From the NCBI RefSeq assembly GCF_000012625.1, contig NC_007516.1, forward strand, positions 1,798,001-1,862,000: a stretch of DNA of 64,000 bases, written 5' to 3'. The translations under genes were made by a program, and so were the position numbers. The notes below the pieces were generated by a model. That model saw only the letters and a list, made by a program, of their open reading frames with translations. It was not told the origin of the DNA and ran no database searches. Positions 26,883 to 36,017 of the stretch are shown in pieces; position 1 is the first letter of the stretch; each line of letters starts with the position of its first letter. Origin of the DNA: Synechococcus sp. CC9605. Lineage in GTDB: Bacteria; Cyanobacteriota; Cyanobacteriia; PCC-6307; Cyanobiaceae.

Positions 26883-27545
26883 TTAGGCAACCTGTGTAAC
26901 AAGAGACAGAATAATTGAAAATATTGTCGATGCAAAAAGGAACGATGAAAGACAATGAACAAGAACAATACGACGTACGGATGCATCCTCTAAGCCACAA
27001 TCAGTCATCGAATATGTCAAACCGATCGAATAAGAGATGTACAGAAAATCACTAAATGATGGCTCATTCCCTTCAAAAATAAATCCATGTTGCGTATCAT
27101 CAGCAGCTAGCGGAGTAGGATTCATCTCGTAATACCTTTTGGCATAATAAAGAGCGAAACCATTGTGCAGCTCCAACCACATCAAGAACAAAGCTAAAAA
27201 CGCAGTAAAAATATGAACGCGGTTTGGCAATGCATCCTGGGGCGAATGGAGCTCTGTAAGACAAAAGCTCAACATTCCAAGACTGAGAAAAACCAAAGCA
27301 ATGGTTCTTTCTGCTACCAATGACTCTCTGGCTTCAGAACATGAAAGAATTTCTCTAGTACGGGCAGTACTAAGTAGCCATGTTCTGCGTAAAAAGATAA
27401 GCAAATCACATGTCAAAGCCAGAGAAATCGCGACCGTTAAGGTTTCCCTTACGGAGAGAAGTGGCAAGAGTACAACAGTTGAAAGAGTTCCGACTAAAAA
27501 GGCGCGTGTAAGTCGATAGCTATCAGATAAATAACGTAATCGCAT
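26883..27545 (-). CDS. DUF1345-like membrane protein, 220 aa
   Basis: About five to six membrane helices. The diagnostic C-terminal block, EPSFSDFLYISYSIGLTYSM, followed by RRIVLVHCLSSFLF, matches what I recall of DUF1345 (a domain that looks like half of a two-helix ion channel). The function is unknown. It ends 133 bp from the DUF5132-like gene and starts 3 bp after the antiporter-like gene, with which it is probably co-transcribed. Confidence 0.7.
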   Translation of the reverse strand: MRLRYLSDSYRLTRAFLVGTLSTVVLLPLLSVRETLTVAISLALTCDLLIFLRRTWLLSTARTREILSCSEARESLVAERTIALVFLSLGMLSFCLTELHSPQDALPNRVHIFTAFLALFLMWLELHNGFALYYAKRYYEMNPTPLAADDTQHGFIFEGNEPSFSDFLYISYSIGLTYSMTDCGLEDASVRRIVLVHCLSSFLFASTIFSIILSLVTQVA

Positions 27546-27548
27546 GGG

Positions 27549-28961
27549 TCAAATTGCATCTGTCTGCGATGATTTTAATTTTGAAAAAAGACTATAATGA
27601 AGCCGTGGTACTACAAAAGCCTTAAAAATGAGGGATATGAGTACAGCTCCACATACGACGTCAGACATGAACATGGCGGAGGTTTCGGGAAGAATTTCGG
27701 AAACTTTAATTCCAAAAGTATCTTCTAAAAGTAAAGGAGCGGTTACAATCAGTGCCATTGAAATAGCACCTTTTGGACTCCAAGCGGCGAGAAGCTTTCT
27801 CTCTTCGGCGCTGACTGCATCGCGCCGAAAAAATAAAAACACAGTAATAGGCCTTATAAGAATAATCCCGATCCATGCATACAAAGCAACCGGAAGATGA
27901 GCGAAGAAGAGACCAGGTTGCAAACCTAGGCCAATCGCGAAAAACAGAATAGCCTCGCAAGCAATATTCAGAGATTCAAGCTGTTCTGAAAGAAATTCAA
28001 TTTCATCTTCGGTTGAATTATTGCGGTAGGACAACGAAGTGGTAATACCCATAACTAGGGCGCAAAGGTATCCACCCTGCTGGACAGCAAGGAAAGCAAT
28101 AGTGTAACCAATAAAAGTGAACGAAACAGCAGCAAGAATTAGCTGAGATTTGGACTCCAAAAAGAAGCGAATGGTATAAGTTAACAGTAAGCCGAGCATC
28201 AAACCACTCACCGATCCGATGAATAAACCTCTAAAAATGGAGACTAAGAGACTTGCATCAGCAAAACTTGCATACTCAGGATTCAAAGTAATCCAAATGA
28301 GTACAAGTATTTCAGCAACTGCGACAGAAATCGCAGCCGATACAGCAGTTTCAACCTTAAAAATATTGGAAATGATAAATCTAAAGTCTTTTATTTTTTT
28401 CGATACAAATACAAAGGAGTTCCAATCCTGAACTGCCAGTGAAAAGACAGCTGCCACTGCCGCCAACCAGACAATGCTGGAGGGAACGCCCTCCAGGTAA
28501 CCAAAATTACTCTGAAAAAACGAGAATCCAAGGCCAAGATAGAACAACCAGAACACCATGCTTATGAAGGTTCCAAACAAAGCCAGATAAATCGAATTTG
28601 GAAGAACTTTGTTTTTCCGAAGAAGGCAACCTTCAAATGATAAACCGCTGAAAAAAAGTAAAATACTCAAGGCGACGACATGAAGCTCTTCAAGTGGGAA
28701 CAGATCGAAATTGTATCCCGATATGTGAAAGAAAAGCCCACTAAAAAATAATAATATAGAGCCTGGCATGCCAAACTTTGCTCCCAACTTGTCAAACACG
28801 ATGCTTGAGATTATCAGCAGAGACAAGCAAAGTAGTGCAGATTCAAATGTAAAATGAAAAGATGTAATGCCTTCAAAAAAACCCTCTGCAGCCTCGGCTG
28901 TTGAAAGATGGGATTCACCACCCTCTGCCTCGAGTGAAGCCAAGATCAGCTGAGAGGGCAT
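27549..28961 (-). CDS. CPA-type cation/proton antiporter homologue without the Asn-Asp pair, 470 aa
   Basis: A 12-13-helix protein of the NhaP/Kef fold; an N-terminal extension of about 35 residues precedes the first helix. LLFFSGLSFEGCLL (101-114) is typical of CPA1. The ion-site segments are unusual: the unwound-helix motif TDP aligns with QDW (178-180), and the essential N-D pair in the next helix (E-S-x-x-N-D) reads E-T-A-V-S-A (204-209). In CPA proteins this Asp carries the ion, so transport may be lost or changed. The start is MPSQLILASLEAEGG. It is divergent from the carbonic anhydrase gene. Confidence 0.75.
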   Translation of the reverse strand: MPSQLILASLEAEGGESHLSTAEAAEGFFEGITSFHFTFESALLCLSLLIISSIVFDKLGAKFGMPGSILLFFSGLFFHISGYNFDLFPLEELHVVALSILLFFSGLSFEGCLLRKNKVLPNSIYLALFGTFISMVFWLFYLGLGFSFFQSNFGYLEGVPSSIVWLAAVAAVFSLAVQDWNSFVFVSKKIKDFRFIISNIFKVETAVSAAISVAVAEILVLIWITLNPEYASFADASLLVSIFRGLFIGSVSGLMLGLLLTYTIRFFLESKSQLILAAVSFTFIGYTIAFLAVQQGGYLCALVMGITTSLSYRNNSTEDEIEFLSEQLESLNIACEAILFFAIGLGLQPGLFFAHLPVALYAWIGIILIRPITVFLFFRRDAVSAEERKLLAAWSPKGAISMALIVTAPLLLEDTFGIKVSEILPETSAMFMSDVVCGAVLISLIFKAFVVPRLHYSLFSKLKSSQTDAI

Positions 28962-29094
28962 AGCAAAAGCAAAACCTTAATGACCCTATGTTGGTAGGTG
29001 AATCCTCCATCATGTTTATGAGGATTTCATGATTTTTTCAATCATGAGCTGATCCTCGGTTCATGGTTAATTCACCAATTCAAGAAGTGGCAAG
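28962..29094. promoter_or_regulatory. Divergent control region with two inverted repeats
   Basis: The spacer between the divergent antiporter-like and carbonic anhydrase genes. It holds AATCCTC (29001-29007) facing GAGGATT (29020-29026), and directly after it a perfect 8-bp inverted repeat TCATGATT (29027-29034) and AATCATGA (29040-29047) around TTTTC. These could be operator half-sites or hairpins in the leader of the carbonic anhydrase mRNA. No consensus promoter was assigned with confidence. Confidence 0.4.
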
Positions 29095-29742
29095 ATGGAT
29101 GAGAAAGAAGGCTCCTACATCGATTCGGGTTGGGGTCTGGATGATCCCAGCGCAATCGTCGAGGAGCTCAAGGCAGGGTTCCAACGTTTTCTCGAAGGAC
29201 ATACTGCCCATCCGCATGCCTCAGAAGCAAGGCGTCATCAGCTAGCAGGCGGTCAACATCCTCAAGTTGCACTTCTGGCCTGCTCTGACTCACGAGTTCC
29301 CGTTGAGGTGATCTTCGATGCCGGCTTTGGCGATCTTTTTGTGATCCGTAACGCCGGTAACACTAATACGTTCGGGTCAGCCGGTTCCATCGAATACGCC
29401 GTGCTTGACCTCAATGTTCGTGTTTTGGTAGTTATGAGCCATCAAGGCTGTGGAGCAGTCAAGGCGGCTTATCTCAAGGAGGCAAGCTTCTCGGCATCGC
29501 TCACCGAGCTTGTTACTGACATAAAGACAGGCCTTACCAGTCATGGCATTAGCACCGATGACCTCAGTAGCTACAACGATGCCTGTTTGCGCCACGCCAG
29601 CATTACCGCAACCTCGTTGATGGACACCAGTGCCCCGATCTTCGATGCTGTCCAGAACAAAAGGTTGATGATTCAACCAGCCTTTCTCCATATCGATCCT
29701 CTGGCCATCTCCTGGTTGCCTCCGCTTTATGGACGCGGCTGA
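29095..29742 (+). CDS. Beta-class carbonic anhydrase
   Basis: A 215-residue zinc enzyme that interconverts CO2 and bicarbonate. The zinc ligands and catalytic dyad are visible: CSDSR with Cys63, Asp65 and Arg67, and HQGC with His116 and Cys119. The surrounding [13 protein letters not shown] and [10 protein letters not shown] are family blocks. The second site reads [10 protein letters not shown] rather than the common GHSDCGA, so it belongs to a diverged branch. No signal peptide is visible. It closes the island and its 3' end overlaps queA by 16 bp on the other strand. Codon use is intermediate between island and core. It is not the carboxysomal CsoSCA. Confidence 0.92.
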   Translation: MDEKEGSYIDSGWGLDDPSAIVEELKAGFQRFLEGHTAHPHASEARRHQLAGGQHPQVALLACSDSRVPVEVIFDAGFGDLFVIRNAGNTNTFGSAGSIEYAVLDLNVRVLVVMSHQGCGAVKAAYLKEASFSASLTELVTDIKTGLTSHGISTDDLSSYNDACLRHASITATSLMDTSAPIFDAVQNKRLMIQPAFLHIDPLAISWLPPLYGRG

Positions 29743-30827
29743 ACCTCTGGCAGAACAACCTCAGGGGCGATCCACATGGCATCGCCATAAGAAAAAAAGC
29801 GATAGTCCCGTTCGATTGCCTCGTGATACAACTCCAGCAGTTTCTCTCTCCCGATCAAGGCACTTACCAACAGCAACAGAGAACTCTTGGGTAAGTGAAA
29901 GTTTGTGAGTAGGCCCTGCACCACTGCAAAGCGATAGCCCGGCTGAATCACCAGATCCACCGGCCCGGTGTAGGGCTTGAGAACACCGCCATGGGCTTGA
30001 GCGGCTCCCTCCAGGGCACGAACACTCGTGGTGCCCACCGCAATCACCCGGCCTCGACAAGCCTGCACCGCTTCCACAACAGCAGGGCTGACATCGACCC
30101 ATTCACTGTGCAACTCCAAAGCGGTGAGGTCTTCAGTTTCAACGGGGCGAAAGGTGCCGAGGCCCACATGCAGTGTGATTCGGGCCAGATCCACCCCTTT
30201 CTGCTGCAAGCCCGCCAGCAGTTCATCACTGAAATGCAACCCCGCCGTCGGGGCAGCCACCGCACCGGGGCGATCGGCGTAACGGGTCTGATAACGCTGG
30301 CTGTCGCTGGGATCGTGCCGTTCGATGTAGGGCGGTAGGGGCACCTCGCCCACGTCATTGAGCAAACCCTCAATGGTTTCGGCATCCCTGCAATCACTCG
30401 GGAACTGCACCAGCCTTCCACCACTGGCGGGGTCTTCCGCGAGCACCGTCAGGCTGATCGAAGTGCTGCCATCAATCGTGAGGATGTCGCCAGGCCGCAT
30501 GCGCTTGGCAGGACGAGCCAGGCACAGCCAGCGGCCCTCCCCCCGCGGCTCCAGCACCAGCAACTCAGAAAGCCCACCCCCGGAACGGCGCACCGCCAGG
30601 CGGGCCTTCAGCACACGGGTGTCGTTAACCACCAGCAGGTCACCGGGCTGCAGCTGCTCGAGCAGATCCCAGACCTGGCCGTGAGCTGCATCCGTTGATG
30701 GCTCCCCCTGAGGGGGAACCATCAACAAGCGAGCGCTGTGGCGGGGCTCGACCGGTGCTTGAGCGATCCGCTCGGGCGGCAGCGGGTAGTCGTAGCTGCT
30801 GAGTTGCAGGTCCCTGGGGTCAGGCAC
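29727..30827 (-). CDS. queA: S-adenosylmethionine:tRNA ribosyltransferase-isomerase
   Basis: A 366-residue enzyme of queuosine synthesis that transfers the ribosyl part of SAM to 7-aminomethyl-7-deazaguanine in tRNA. Family blocks are [59 protein letters not shown] and [15 protein letters not shown]. The length fits the family. It begins 12 bp after the stop of pdhC on the same strand. Confidence 0.95.
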   Translation of the reverse strand: MPDPRDLQLSSYDYPLPPERIAQAPVEPRHSARLLMVPPQGEPSTDAAHGQVWDLLEQLQPGDLLVVNDTRVLKARLAVRRSGGGLSELLVLEPRGEGRWLCLARPAKRMRPGDILTIDGSTSISLTVLAEDPASGGRLVQFPSDCRDAETIEGLLNDVGEVPLPPYIERHDPSDSQRYQTRYADRPGAVAAPTAGLHFSDELLAGLQQKGVDLARITLHVGLGTFRPVETEDLTALELHSEWVDVSPAVVEAVQACRGRVIAVGTTSVRALEGAAQAHGGVLKPYTGPVDLVIQPGYRFAVVQGLLTNFHLPKSSLLLLVSALIGREKLLELYHEAIERDYRFFSYGDAMWIAPEVVLPEVQPRP

Positions 30828-30839
30828 GCGGACAACCGA

Positions 30840-32171
30840 TCAGAGCGCCAAGCTTTCTGGACGGTTCTCGATCAGATCGGCGAGATCCTTCAGGAATGCA
30901 GCGCCGTCAGCGCCGTAAATCACCCGGTGATCCGCCGTCAGGTTGACCTGCATCTGACGCTTGACGGCGATGGACCCGTCCTTGTTTGCCACCACTTTTG
31001 GGCGTGATGCGGCGACGGCCAGAATGGCTCCGGTGCCTGGGGGAAGGATCGCGTCGAAGCGATCAACACCGAACATGCCGAGGTTGGAAAGGGTGAAGGT
31101 GCCCGTGGAATATTCCTCCGGCTGCAGCTGCTTGCTGCGGGAGCGCTTGACCAGATCACCCCACTGACGCGACATCTCATAGAGATCGGTACGGTCGGCA
31201 TTGCGCAGCACCGGCGTGATCAAGCCACCGTCTTCCATCGCCACAGCGACAGCCACGTTCACATCGACCGGGTAGGCCATGCCAGCGACAGTGGTGGCGG
31301 CATTCACCTGGGGATGACGCGCCAGGGTGACGGCCACCGCCTTGGCCAGCAGTGCCGTCATCGTGACGCCCTTGGGCTTCACCTGTTTGTAGAAGGCATC
31401 CAGCTTGTCGGTGGTGATGGTGTAACCAACGCGGAAGCAGGGAACCGCCAGGCTCGCCTCCATGTTTTTGTTCACCGCACCCTGAAGGGTGTTGAACGCC
31501 ACGGTCTCGCCGGGGCGACCAAAGCTGTTGCCCGCCGGAGCCGCCGGGGCTGCTGCTGCTGCAGCCCCAGCCGCGGAAGCAGCGGGAGCCGTTCCTTCCG
31601 CCACCCGAGGCACGGAGATGGGCTGACCGGAGGCTTGCTCAACGTCTTCCGCCTGAATCCGGCCATGGGGACCGCTGCCACGCACGGTGGCCAGGTCCAC
31701 ACCCATCTGGGAGGCCAGCTTCTTCGCCCGGGGGCTGGCCACGATGCGGCCGTCATTCACCACCGGTGCCGACGGTGCAGGGGCAGCAACAGGTGCCGGA
31801 GCCGGCGCAGGGGTTGGGGCTGGGGCCTGGACCGCAGCTGGTGTTGGAGCCGGAGCCGGTGCAGGGGCGGGAGCTGCAGCCGCCGCGGGAGCGGTGGGGG
31901 CCTTGGCCTGCGCGTCGGCGATCTCAGCTTCGGTTTCGACAATCAGACCGATGGTTTCGCCCACCGGTGCCGTGCTGCCAGCAGGCATCAACACCGCAGC
32001 CAGGTAGCCGTCCTGGAATGACTCAACGTCCATGTCCGCTTTGTCGGACTCAACGACAAGAACCGACTCCCCACGAGCCACCTTGTCTCCGGGCTGTTTC
32101 AGCCACTCCACGATCTTCCCCTCCGTCATGGTGGAGCTGAGGGCAGGCATGAAGATGTCTGTGGTCGCCAA
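30840..32171 (-). CDS. pdhC: Pyruvate dehydrogenase E2, dihydrolipoamide acetyltransferase
   Basis: A 443-residue E2. One lipoyl domain (1-80) has the lipoyl lysine Lys44 in ESDKADMD. A long Ala/Pro linker (about 90-140) follows, then the E3-binding domain (ASPRAKKLASQMGVDL, GPHGRIQAEDVE), and the acetyltransferase domain (about 215-443). The active-site His415 is in ADHRVIYGADGAAF. The usual HxxxD reads HxxxY, as I recall for plastid-type E2 proteins, so this is not a defect. A shorter second linker at 185-210 is Ala-rich. Confidence 0.95.
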   Translation of the reverse strand: MATTDIFMPALSSTMTEGKIVEWLKQPGDKVARGESVLVVESDKADMDVESFQDGYLAAVLMPAGSTAPVGETIGLIVETEAEIADAQAKAPTAPAAAAAPAPAPAPAPTPAAVQAPAPTPAPAPAPVAAPAPSAPVVNDGRIVASPRAKKLASQMGVDLATVRGSGPHGRIQAEDVEQASGQPISVPRVAEGTAPAASAAGAAAAAAPAAPAGNSFGRPGETVAFNTLQGAVNKNMEASLAVPCFRVGYTITTDKLDAFYKQVKPKGVTMTALLAKAVAVTLARHPQVNAATTVAGMAYPVDVNVAVAVAMEDGGLITPVLRNADRTDLYEMSRQWGDLVKRSRSKQLQPEEYSTGTFTLSNLGMFGVDRFDAILPPGTGAILAVAASRPKVVANKDGSIAVKRQMQVNLTADHRVIYGADGAAFLKDLADLIENRPESLAL

Positions 32172-32227
32172 AACCGTCTCCGGGAGGGCAGATCAGGGGA
32201 GTTTACGAGTCAGCAGAGGCCAGCCGA

Positions 32228-32671
32228 TCAGGCTTCCTCAATCGACTGCACAACGCCATCCTTCACAACGATGGCCACCTGCATCTTCTGCACCAGGTTG
32301 TCGCCAACCTTCAGCTCACAGCTGCTCTCCAGCTGACCCTGCTCAACGATCTGGTCCATCTCCAGCTCACGCACCTGGGCCTGCTGCTGAAGCAGGTTGC
32401 GCTTCTGCTCCTCCAGCTCGGCGCGCTTGGCCGCCACCTGCTGTTGGATCTGCGCCACCTGATCCTGCACGCGTGGATCAAGGGGGTTGGCGCTCTGACG
32501 GCGCACCTGGTCCACTACGTCCTGACCTTCCTGTTCCAGCTGAGCCAGCTGTTGATCAGCGGTGGCAATGCTATTGCTGAGCTCGCGCTCTGCTTCTTCT
32601 TTCCAGGTGGGCGTTACGACGGCGCGGACGGTGATAGGGCGCTTGATCGTCAGGAAGGTGCCGTCGGACAT
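32228..32671 (-). CDS. YlqD-family protein, 147 aa
   Basis: A beta-strand start (MSDGTFLTIKRPITVRAVV) is followed by a long coiled-coil (about 25-110, rich in Gln/Glu/Arg, e.g. QQQVAAKRAELEEQKRNLL) and a C-terminal strand pair (VGDNLVQKMQVAIVVKDGVV). This layout is that of the YlqD family, whose role is unknown. ATG 32671 fits the family; another start lies seven codons upstream. Confidence 0.75.
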   Translation of the reverse strand: MSDGTFLTIKRPITVRAVVTPTWKEEAERELSNSIATADQQLAQLEQEGQDVVDQVRRQSANPLDPRVQDQVAQIQQQVAAKRAELEEQKRNLLQQQAQVRELEMDQIVEQGQLESSCELKVGDNLVQKMQVAIVVKDGVVQSIEEA

Positions 32672-32763
32672 GGGTTCTTGGAAGACGGCCAAAGCGTGTC
32701 AGCCCTTTCACATGGGGTCAATCACCGGACAACCGACCACCCCCCAAGCCTCGTCAGGCTCGG

Positions 32764-34677
32764 TCAACGTCCGTAAAGGCCATCGATCAAATGCTGATCG
32801 CGGCTGGTGATGCGATCACGGCGCTGCTTCAGGGTCTGGGTCAACAGACCGTTCTCAATGCTGAAGGGATCCACAAGCACCACCCCCGCCAGCCGTTCAT
32901 CACCCCGGGAGCCCCACCGCTGCTTGAGCAAGCGGTTGCATTCGCGCATCAACAAGCGAAGCAGGGCCGGATCACCGGGTTGTCCGCCCAGGTCCTGTGC
33001 CACGTTTACGCAGGCTTCTGCCGCCCAGGCCACGATCGCCTCAGCACGGGGAACGATCAGGGCACCGAGCTGGCGTTCGTCCTGACCCACCAGCATCACC
33101 TGCTCGATCAAGGGGCTGGCCACCAGGGCCTCTTCCAGCGGGCCGGGCTCGATGTTCTCGCCACTGCTCAACACAATCGTGTCTTTGGCCCGGCCGGTGA
33201 GGGCCACCGAACCATCCGGCAGGAGCATGCCGAGATCGCCGGTGTCAAACCATCCCGCGGTATCGAGAACCTTGGCGCTGGCCTCAGGTTTGCCGAGGTA
33301 GCCCACCATCACCTGGGGGCCACGCACCATCACCCGCCCCCGTTGCCGGAAGCCCAGGGGCTGGCCGTTGTCGGGATCGACGATCCGGAATTCGGTCTGG
33401 GGCATCGGCAGCCCGGAACTGCCGCGGATGTTGCGCCAGGGCCTGCGGCAACTCACCACAGGGCTGGTTTCGGTGAGGCCGTAGCCCACCAGCAGCTCAA
33501 TCCCCACGGCTTCAAAAAAGGCATCGATGTGGGGCGCGATGGCACCGCCACCGCTGATCGGATAGGCGAGCTGACCACCACTGAGCTGGCGCCGCAGCTT
33601 CGGCCAGATCAAGGTCGACGCCAGGGCATGCAGGGGCCAGCGCAGGGCGGCGGAGCCGCAGGCACGTAGCCGGCCGGAGGCTGACACCGGTTCCAGCAGG
33701 AGGTTGCGCGCCGTTCGCACGGCTTTGCGCTGGGCAGCGCTGTTGGCCAATGCCGCCCGCAGCAGGCGCTGCCGGGAGGGGGGGAAGGTTTTAAGCACAT
33801 CCTCAAATCCAGCCTGAACCGCCTCCCAAAGCCGCGGCACGGTGGCCATCGCGATCGGCCGGACCCGCGGCAGATCCTTCTTCAGTTGCTTGATGGTTGT
33901 GTAGGTCTGCGTGCAGGCACAGGAGAGGAAGAAGTAGCTGGCACTGCGCTCGTAGGCATGCCAGATGGGCAACACACTCAGCACAGGAGCACCGGGCTCG
34001 GGATAGGCCACACAGGCCAGTGAGCTCATCTGATGCAGCAGGTTGGCGTGGGTCAACGGGACCCCTTTGGGTTGGCCGGTCGTGCCCGAGGTGTACAGAA
34101 CAGTGGCAACGGCGTCTCGCCCCCCCGCCGGGCCAACGGGATCGAGGCCGGCCCCTGACGCCAGAAACGCCTCCCAGCCCATGGCGCCCTCGGCAGGCTC
34201 CCCTTCCAGCTGAAGCACAAAACGCAGCTGAGCCCGCTGGTCTGGGGGAAGGGCCAGACGACGCCACACCTCAGCGTTCTGCACCACCAGAGCCGTTGCC
34301 TGGCAATCCGAAAGGATGTAGCACAGCTCCTCCACTGGAGCCGAGGCTCCGCGCACGGCATCAGCGGCACCGGCACGCATCAGGCCCTGATCCGCCACCA
34401 GCCAGCGGGGGCTGTTCTCAGCAAACAAAGCCACCACATCGCCTTCCTTCACGCCATGGCGCCGAAAGGCGGCGGCAGCGGTGGCGATGCGCTCCGCCAG
34501 TTCGCCGAAATTGAAGCGTTCGGGATTCGCCGCATGGGGCGCATCGACGGCGGCAATCAGCCCATGGCGGTCGGCGAGCCAGGGCCACACCGCATCGACC
34601 CTCGGCAACCTCTGAACATGGGCATGACGCTGCAAAGCGTCCGTTTCACGGGTTGTCGGGCTCCAGCTGGCCGTCAT
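32764..34677 (-). CDS. aas: Long-chain acyl-ACP/acyl-CoA synthetase (AMP-binding)
   Basis: A 637-residue ANL-superfamily enzyme. AMP-binding motifs: TVLYTSGTTGQPKGVPLTH (P-loop like), LLVGYGLTETSPVVSCR, WFDTGDLGMLLPDGSVALTG and the hinge region with KDTIVLSSGENIEP. In cyanobacteria this single enzyme recycles free fatty acids onto acyl carrier protein. It has no membrane segment but is usually membrane-associated. The C-terminus ends in DQHLIDGLYGR. It runs towards the ylqD-type gene. Confidence 0.92.
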   Translation of the reverse strand: MTASWSPTTRETDALQRHAHVQRLPRVDAVWPWLADRHGLIAAVDAPHAANPERFNFGELAERIATAAAAFRRHGVKEGDVVALFAENSPRWLVADQGLMRAGAADAVRGASAPVEELCYILSDCQATALVVQNAEVWRRLALPPDQRAQLRFVLQLEGEPAEGAMGWEAFLASGAGLDPVGPAGGRDAVATVLYTSGTTGQPKGVPLTHANLLHQMSSLACVAYPEPGAPVLSVLPIWHAYERSASYFFLSCACTQTYTTIKQLKKDLPRVRPIAMATVPRLWEAVQAGFEDVLKTFPPSRQRLLRAALANSAAQRKAVRTARNLLLEPVSASGRLRACGSAALRWPLHALASTLIWPKLRRQLSGGQLAYPISGGGAIAPHIDAFFEAVGIELLVGYGLTETSPVVSCRRPWRNIRGSSGLPMPQTEFRIVDPDNGQPLGFRQRGRVMVRGPQVMVGYLGKPEASAKVLDTAGWFDTGDLGMLLPDGSVALTGRAKDTIVLSSGENIEPGPLEEALVASPLIEQVMLVGQDERQLGALIVPRAEAIVAWAAEACVNVAQDLGGQPGDPALLRLLMRECNRLLKQRWGSRGDERLAGVVLVDPFSIENGLLTQTLKQRRDRITSRDQHLIDGLYGR

Positions 34678-34705
34678 CCGAGACAGGGGTTCAAACAGCT
34701 CAGGT

Positions 34706-35404
34706 CTATCTCGCTTCCTCCTCCCAGACCAGACCGAAACGATGGGCCAGGGCTTGCCGAAGCAACGGCTGCACCTCAGCCGACGTCAGCCCTGGCAACC
34801 AGTCCGCAAGCCGCCCGACCTCACGACCGGTGAGCCCACAGGGGGTGACCTGCTCAAACCCCTGCATCGAACAATCAACGTTCAGAGCCAGGCCGTGCTG
34901 GGTAATCCAGCGGCGACAGCCCACACCGATGGCGGCGACCTTGCGGTTGTCCAACCAGAGGCCGGTCAACCCCGGCAGACGCTGACCCTCCAGGCCCAAC
35001 TCCGCCAGAACATCCAGAACGACTTGTTCCAGCTGGCGCAGATACCAGTGCAAATCGGGGGTGCGGCGCTGCAGGTCCAACACCGGGTAGGCCACGAGTT
35101 GGCCGGGCAGGTGATGGGTCACCTCCCCGCCCCGATCGATCCGATACAGGGGTGCCGGTGGCTCAGCGGGATCGAAATGCAGGTGCTTCTCGCTGGCACC
35201 ACGGCCGAGGGTGTAGCAGGTCTGGTGCTGCAGGATCCAGACCGCCTCCGGAGCCGATGGATCAGCCAGAAGACGGGTCTGCCAGCGCTGTTGCGCCGAC
35301 CAGGCGGCATCGAATCGAACCGGATCACCGGGCTCGAAAAGAAATGCACGCTGGGGGTGGGCCGAATCGTGCGCCGTATCTAGCTTGCCGATAACAACCG
35401 GCAC
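34706..35404 (-). CDS. lipB: Octanoyltransferase (lipoate biosynthesis)
   Basis: A 232-residue LipB that moves octanoyl from ACP to lipoyl domains such as PdhC. Visible: [29 protein letters not shown], the lysine of KVAAIGV, and the catalytic cysteine in VTPCGL. GTG 35404 is the likely start; no ATG is available upstream of the conserved core. It is divergent from hpf with only 11 bp between start codons, so the promoters must lie inside the coding regions or elsewhere. Confidence 0.92.
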
Positions 35405-35415
35405 AGGAGTGAGGC

Positions 35416-36003
35416 ATGAAGTTGCTGATCCATGGTCGCAACCTCGAGATCACGCCGGCGTTGCGGGATTACACCCAAACCAAATTGGAGCGGGCCACAT
35501 CGCACTTCGGTGATGCTGTTCGCGAGGCCGATGTCCATCTCTCCGTGGCCCGCAATCCCCGAGTGCCGCAACAGACCGCCGAGGTGACGGTCTTTGCCAA
35601 CGGCACGGTGATCCGCGCCCAGGAACGCAGTGAAAACCTGTACGCCAGCATCGATCTGGCCGCCGGGAAACTTGCCCGCCAACTGCGCCGCTGGAAGGAA
35701 CGCCACAGCGATCACCACCACAGCCACGGCCACAGCGCCAGCCACACCCCCAGCACGGATGTGGTCAACGATGCATCCCCCGTTGAAGCCTCCCTTCTGC
35801 AAGGGCGTGAGGCGGAACTGCCAGATCCAGGTGTGCGACGAAAGTATTTCGCCATGCCGCCCATGGGCCTGGAGGAGGCACGCCGCCAATTGGATCTGAT
35901 CGACCACGACTTCTACCTGTTCCGGGAGAAGGAGAGCGATCAGCTGCAGGTGATCTACCGACGCAACCACGGGGGGTATGGGGTGATTCAGGCTCGTGAG
36001 TGA
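35416..36003 (+). CDS. hpf: Long-form ribosome hibernation promoting factor (LrtA-type)
   Basis: A 195-residue protein: an N-terminal S30AE/YfiA domain ([20 protein letters not shown], then [11 protein letters not shown]) that binds the decoding region of 30S, a His-rich linker ([12 protein letters not shown], about 98-109), and a C-terminal dimerisation domain ([16 protein letters not shown]) that holds 100S dimers. In cyanobacteria it is the light-repressed transcript LrtA. The next gene's possible GTG start overlaps its stop (GTGA). Confidence 0.95.
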   Translation: MKLLIHGRNLEITPALRDYTQTKLERATSHFGDAVREADVHLSVARNPRVPQQTAEVTVFANGTVIRAQERSENLYASIDLAAGKLARQLRRWKERHSDHHHSHGHSASHTPSTDVVNDASPVEASLLQGREAELPDPGVRRKYFAMPPMGLEEARRQLDLIDHDFYLFREKESDQLQVIYRRNHGGYGVIQARE

Positions 36004-36017
36004 CCTTCCGGCCCGCC

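Larger units (their letters stand above)
18100..29750. other. AT-rich accessory island of membrane and transport-like genes
   Basis: From the cysK terminator to queA the DNA is visibly richer in A and T than on either side. Genes change strand often, include pairs of paralogues, and contain several proteins without their catalytic motifs. There are no transposase, integrase, tRNA or direct-repeat signs at the borders, so I cannot say how it entered. GC figures were not computed. Confidence 0.55.

Noticed and set aside
31314-32021. Gly/Arg/Ser-rich forward frames opposite pdhC
   Set aside because: Caused by the Ala/Pro linker of the E2 protein read on the other strand.
30840-32171. HxxxY in place of HxxxD in the E2 active site as a sign of an inactive enzyme
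   Set aside because: I recall the same tyrosine in plastid-type E2 proteins, and all other motifs are intact.
32791-34514. Several forward frames opposite aas
   Set aside because: Antisense of an intact acyl-ACP synthetase with all motifs; no family resemblance in the forward frames.
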